DNA of 8,195 bases from Cytophagales bacterium (GTDB lineage Bacteria; Bacteroidota; Bacteroidia; Cytophagales; UBA9547): the NCBI GenBank assembly GCA_013298205.1, contig JAAFJZ010000030.1:1-8195 (forward strand). Reading direction: 5' to 3'. A program made the translations under genes and the position numbers. The notes below the pieces were generated by a model, which did no database searches, had not been told where the DNA came from, and worked only from the letters and a program-made list of their open reading frames with translations. Positions within the stretch are counted from its first letter, which is position 1; each line of letters opens with the position of its first letter. Shown here in pieces: positions 7,215 to 8,195 of this stretch.

Positions 7215-8195
7215 TTAATAGCCGAAATTTTGCTGATAGGCTCCACTACTTAGTTCTATAACTCTTTGGTTTAAGGGCCAGTACATATTTCTACATAATT
7301 GAAATCCTTTTTTACCATGATTATGCATCGCTTTTTCTAAACGCAAAGGCCTTCTTTGTAAATCAAACCAACGGTGACCTTCAAAACAAAGTTCTAATCT
7401 TCTTTCTAAATAAACAGAATCTAAAAATTGGTCTTTAGAAAGTCCTGAACTTAAATTAGGCATTTTACACCTATTTCTTACTTGATTTATAGCATTATAT
7501 GCTGCACCAGTAGGTCCAGAAACTTCATTTTCTGCTTCTGCAAACATTAATAAAACATCTGCATATCTCAAAACATAATAATGGTCGTCCGCATTTCCAA
7601 TATTCACATAATTATTAATAGGGTTCATGTATTTTTTAATATTGTAACTTGATAGATTATCTGCTCCTCCTTCAGGGCTTTCTGAAACAAAATATTTGTA
7701 GGTATCTAATATTGAAGCTCTTCTTCTTACGCTATCAGCTACAGAAAACAATTCAACAATTGTAGTTCCTATTGTAAGACCATTTCCGCCACCATCTGCA
7801 GTTCTGGTTAAATCTGGTACATTGGTTGGAATATTGAAACCCCAGCCATTGAATGCAAACAGTCTATTATCAACTGGTTTTGTTCTATCAAAAAAACGTG
7901 GAGCAAACCAATCGTTCCATAAGCTTCCTTGAGAAACTGTAACCTCAATCCAGTAATCTGGTGTTTTGGAACCTCCCTTTGCCATTAATTCAAAAACTGA
8001 TTCAGAACTATTGTAGAAATCTTTTTTAAATAAGTTTGCATAATTCGGCAAAAGTGAATATTTTCCAGAATTAATCACTTCTAATGCATAATCTTTTGCT
8101 TTTTGATAATCTTCAGGATTACTTGCGTTTCCACCACAAGTAAAACCTTTAAGTTCAGCCATTGTTAAATGTACTTTACACAAATAAGATAATAC
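7215..8195 (-). CDS. SusD/RagB-family nutrient-binding outer-membrane lipoprotein (5' partial)
   Basis: The reading frame is open to the window edge, giving the last 326 residues of a protein that normally has about 450-600. SusD-type proteins are surface lipoproteins that capture glycans or peptides and lid a SusC TonB-dependent transporter. The fragment starts in a TPR-like helical part (residues 1-50: 'SYLCKVHLTMAELKG' followed by 'AKDYALEVINSGKYSLLPNY'). The C-terminal SusD/RagB domain shows LRYADVLLMFAEAENE (209-224), an NQVRNRC segment, ERRLELCFEGHRWFDL (264-279) and the family-typical terminal QQNFGY. The signal peptide and lipobox cysteine must lie outside the window. A TTG at 8183 and an ATG at 8162 are internal codons, not starts, because family similarity continues upstream of them. 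The gene appears to be the last of its unit; a susC partner would be expected beyond the right edge. The substrate cannot be told from this part. Confidence 0.93.
   Translation of the reverse strand, partial: VLSYLCKVHLTMAELKGFTCGGNASNPEDYQKAKDYALEVINSGKYSLLPNYANLFKKDFYNSSESVFELMAKGGSKTPDYWIEVTVSQGSLWNDWFAPRFFDRTKPVDNRLFAFNGWGFNIPTNVPDLTRTADGGGNGLTIGTTIVELFSVADSVRRRASILDTYKYFVSESPEGGADNLSSYNIKKYMNPINNYVNIGNADDHYYVLRYADVLLMFAEAENEVSGPTGAAYNAINQVRNRCKMPNLSSGLSKDQFLDSVYLERRLELCFEGHRWFDLQRRPLRLEKAMHNHGKKGFQLCRNMYWPLNQRVIELSSGAYQQNFGY

Noticed and set aside
8160..8183. Start codons at 8183 (TTG) or 8162 (ATG) as the real start of the SusD gene
   Set aside because: The frame stays open to the window edge and the residues before these codons fit the SusD helical region. 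A start here would remove the signal peptide and the whole N-terminal part.
1354..8195. A functional link between the SusD uptake gene and the macroglobulin
   Set aside because: They share a strand, but a 302-bp gap with a promoter-like box and possible terminators separates them, and no known system pairs the two.

Overview
The window looks like ordinary chromosomal DNA from a low-GC member of the Bacteroidota. Three things point there: a SusD/RagB-type lipoprotein gene, a Bacteroidota-style Crp/Fnr regulator ending in the 'TPESLSRIRKRI' type of helix-turn-helix, and perfect TAnnTTTG promoter -7 boxes ahead of two genes. No ribosomal RNA, tRNA, insertion sequence, CRISPR array or phage gene was found. 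The order or genus cannot be fixed from this sequence.

Layout, left to right. (1) Bases 65-775, plus strand: a DUF4386-family integral membrane protein with its own promoter-like box. (2) Bases 765-1349, minus strand: a Crp/Fnr-family regulator whose 3' end overlaps the DUF4386 gene tail-to-tail by 11 bp. (3) Bases 1354-6912, minus strand: a very large bacterial alpha-2-macroglobulin (1852 aa) with an intact CxEQ thioester. It ends only 4 bp before the regulator starts, so the two probably share a transcript. (4) Bases 6913-7214: a 302-bp, very A+T-rich intergenic stretch. It holds a promoter-like box for the macroglobulin gene and palindromes followed by T-tracts that may end the transcript arriving from the right. 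(5) Bases 7215-8195, minus strand: the C-terminal 326 residues of a SusD/RagB protein, whose start, and any SusC partner, lie beyond the right edge.

How the genes may work together. The macroglobulin is a predicted periplasmic, inner-membrane-tethered protease trap. In many bacteria its gene sits beside pbpC (penicillin-binding protein 1C), but pbpC is not adjacent here; the position immediately downstream is taken by a Crp/Fnr regulator. The SusD fragment most likely belongs to a separate SusC/SusD glycan or peptide uptake operon ending at this point. Link between DUF4386 and the regulator is by position only. No clearly novel system is visible. The points most worth a second look are the macroglobulin-regulator pairing, an Asp/Tyr-rich tract in the macroglobulin bracketed by two cysteines, and a cysteine cluster in the regulator.
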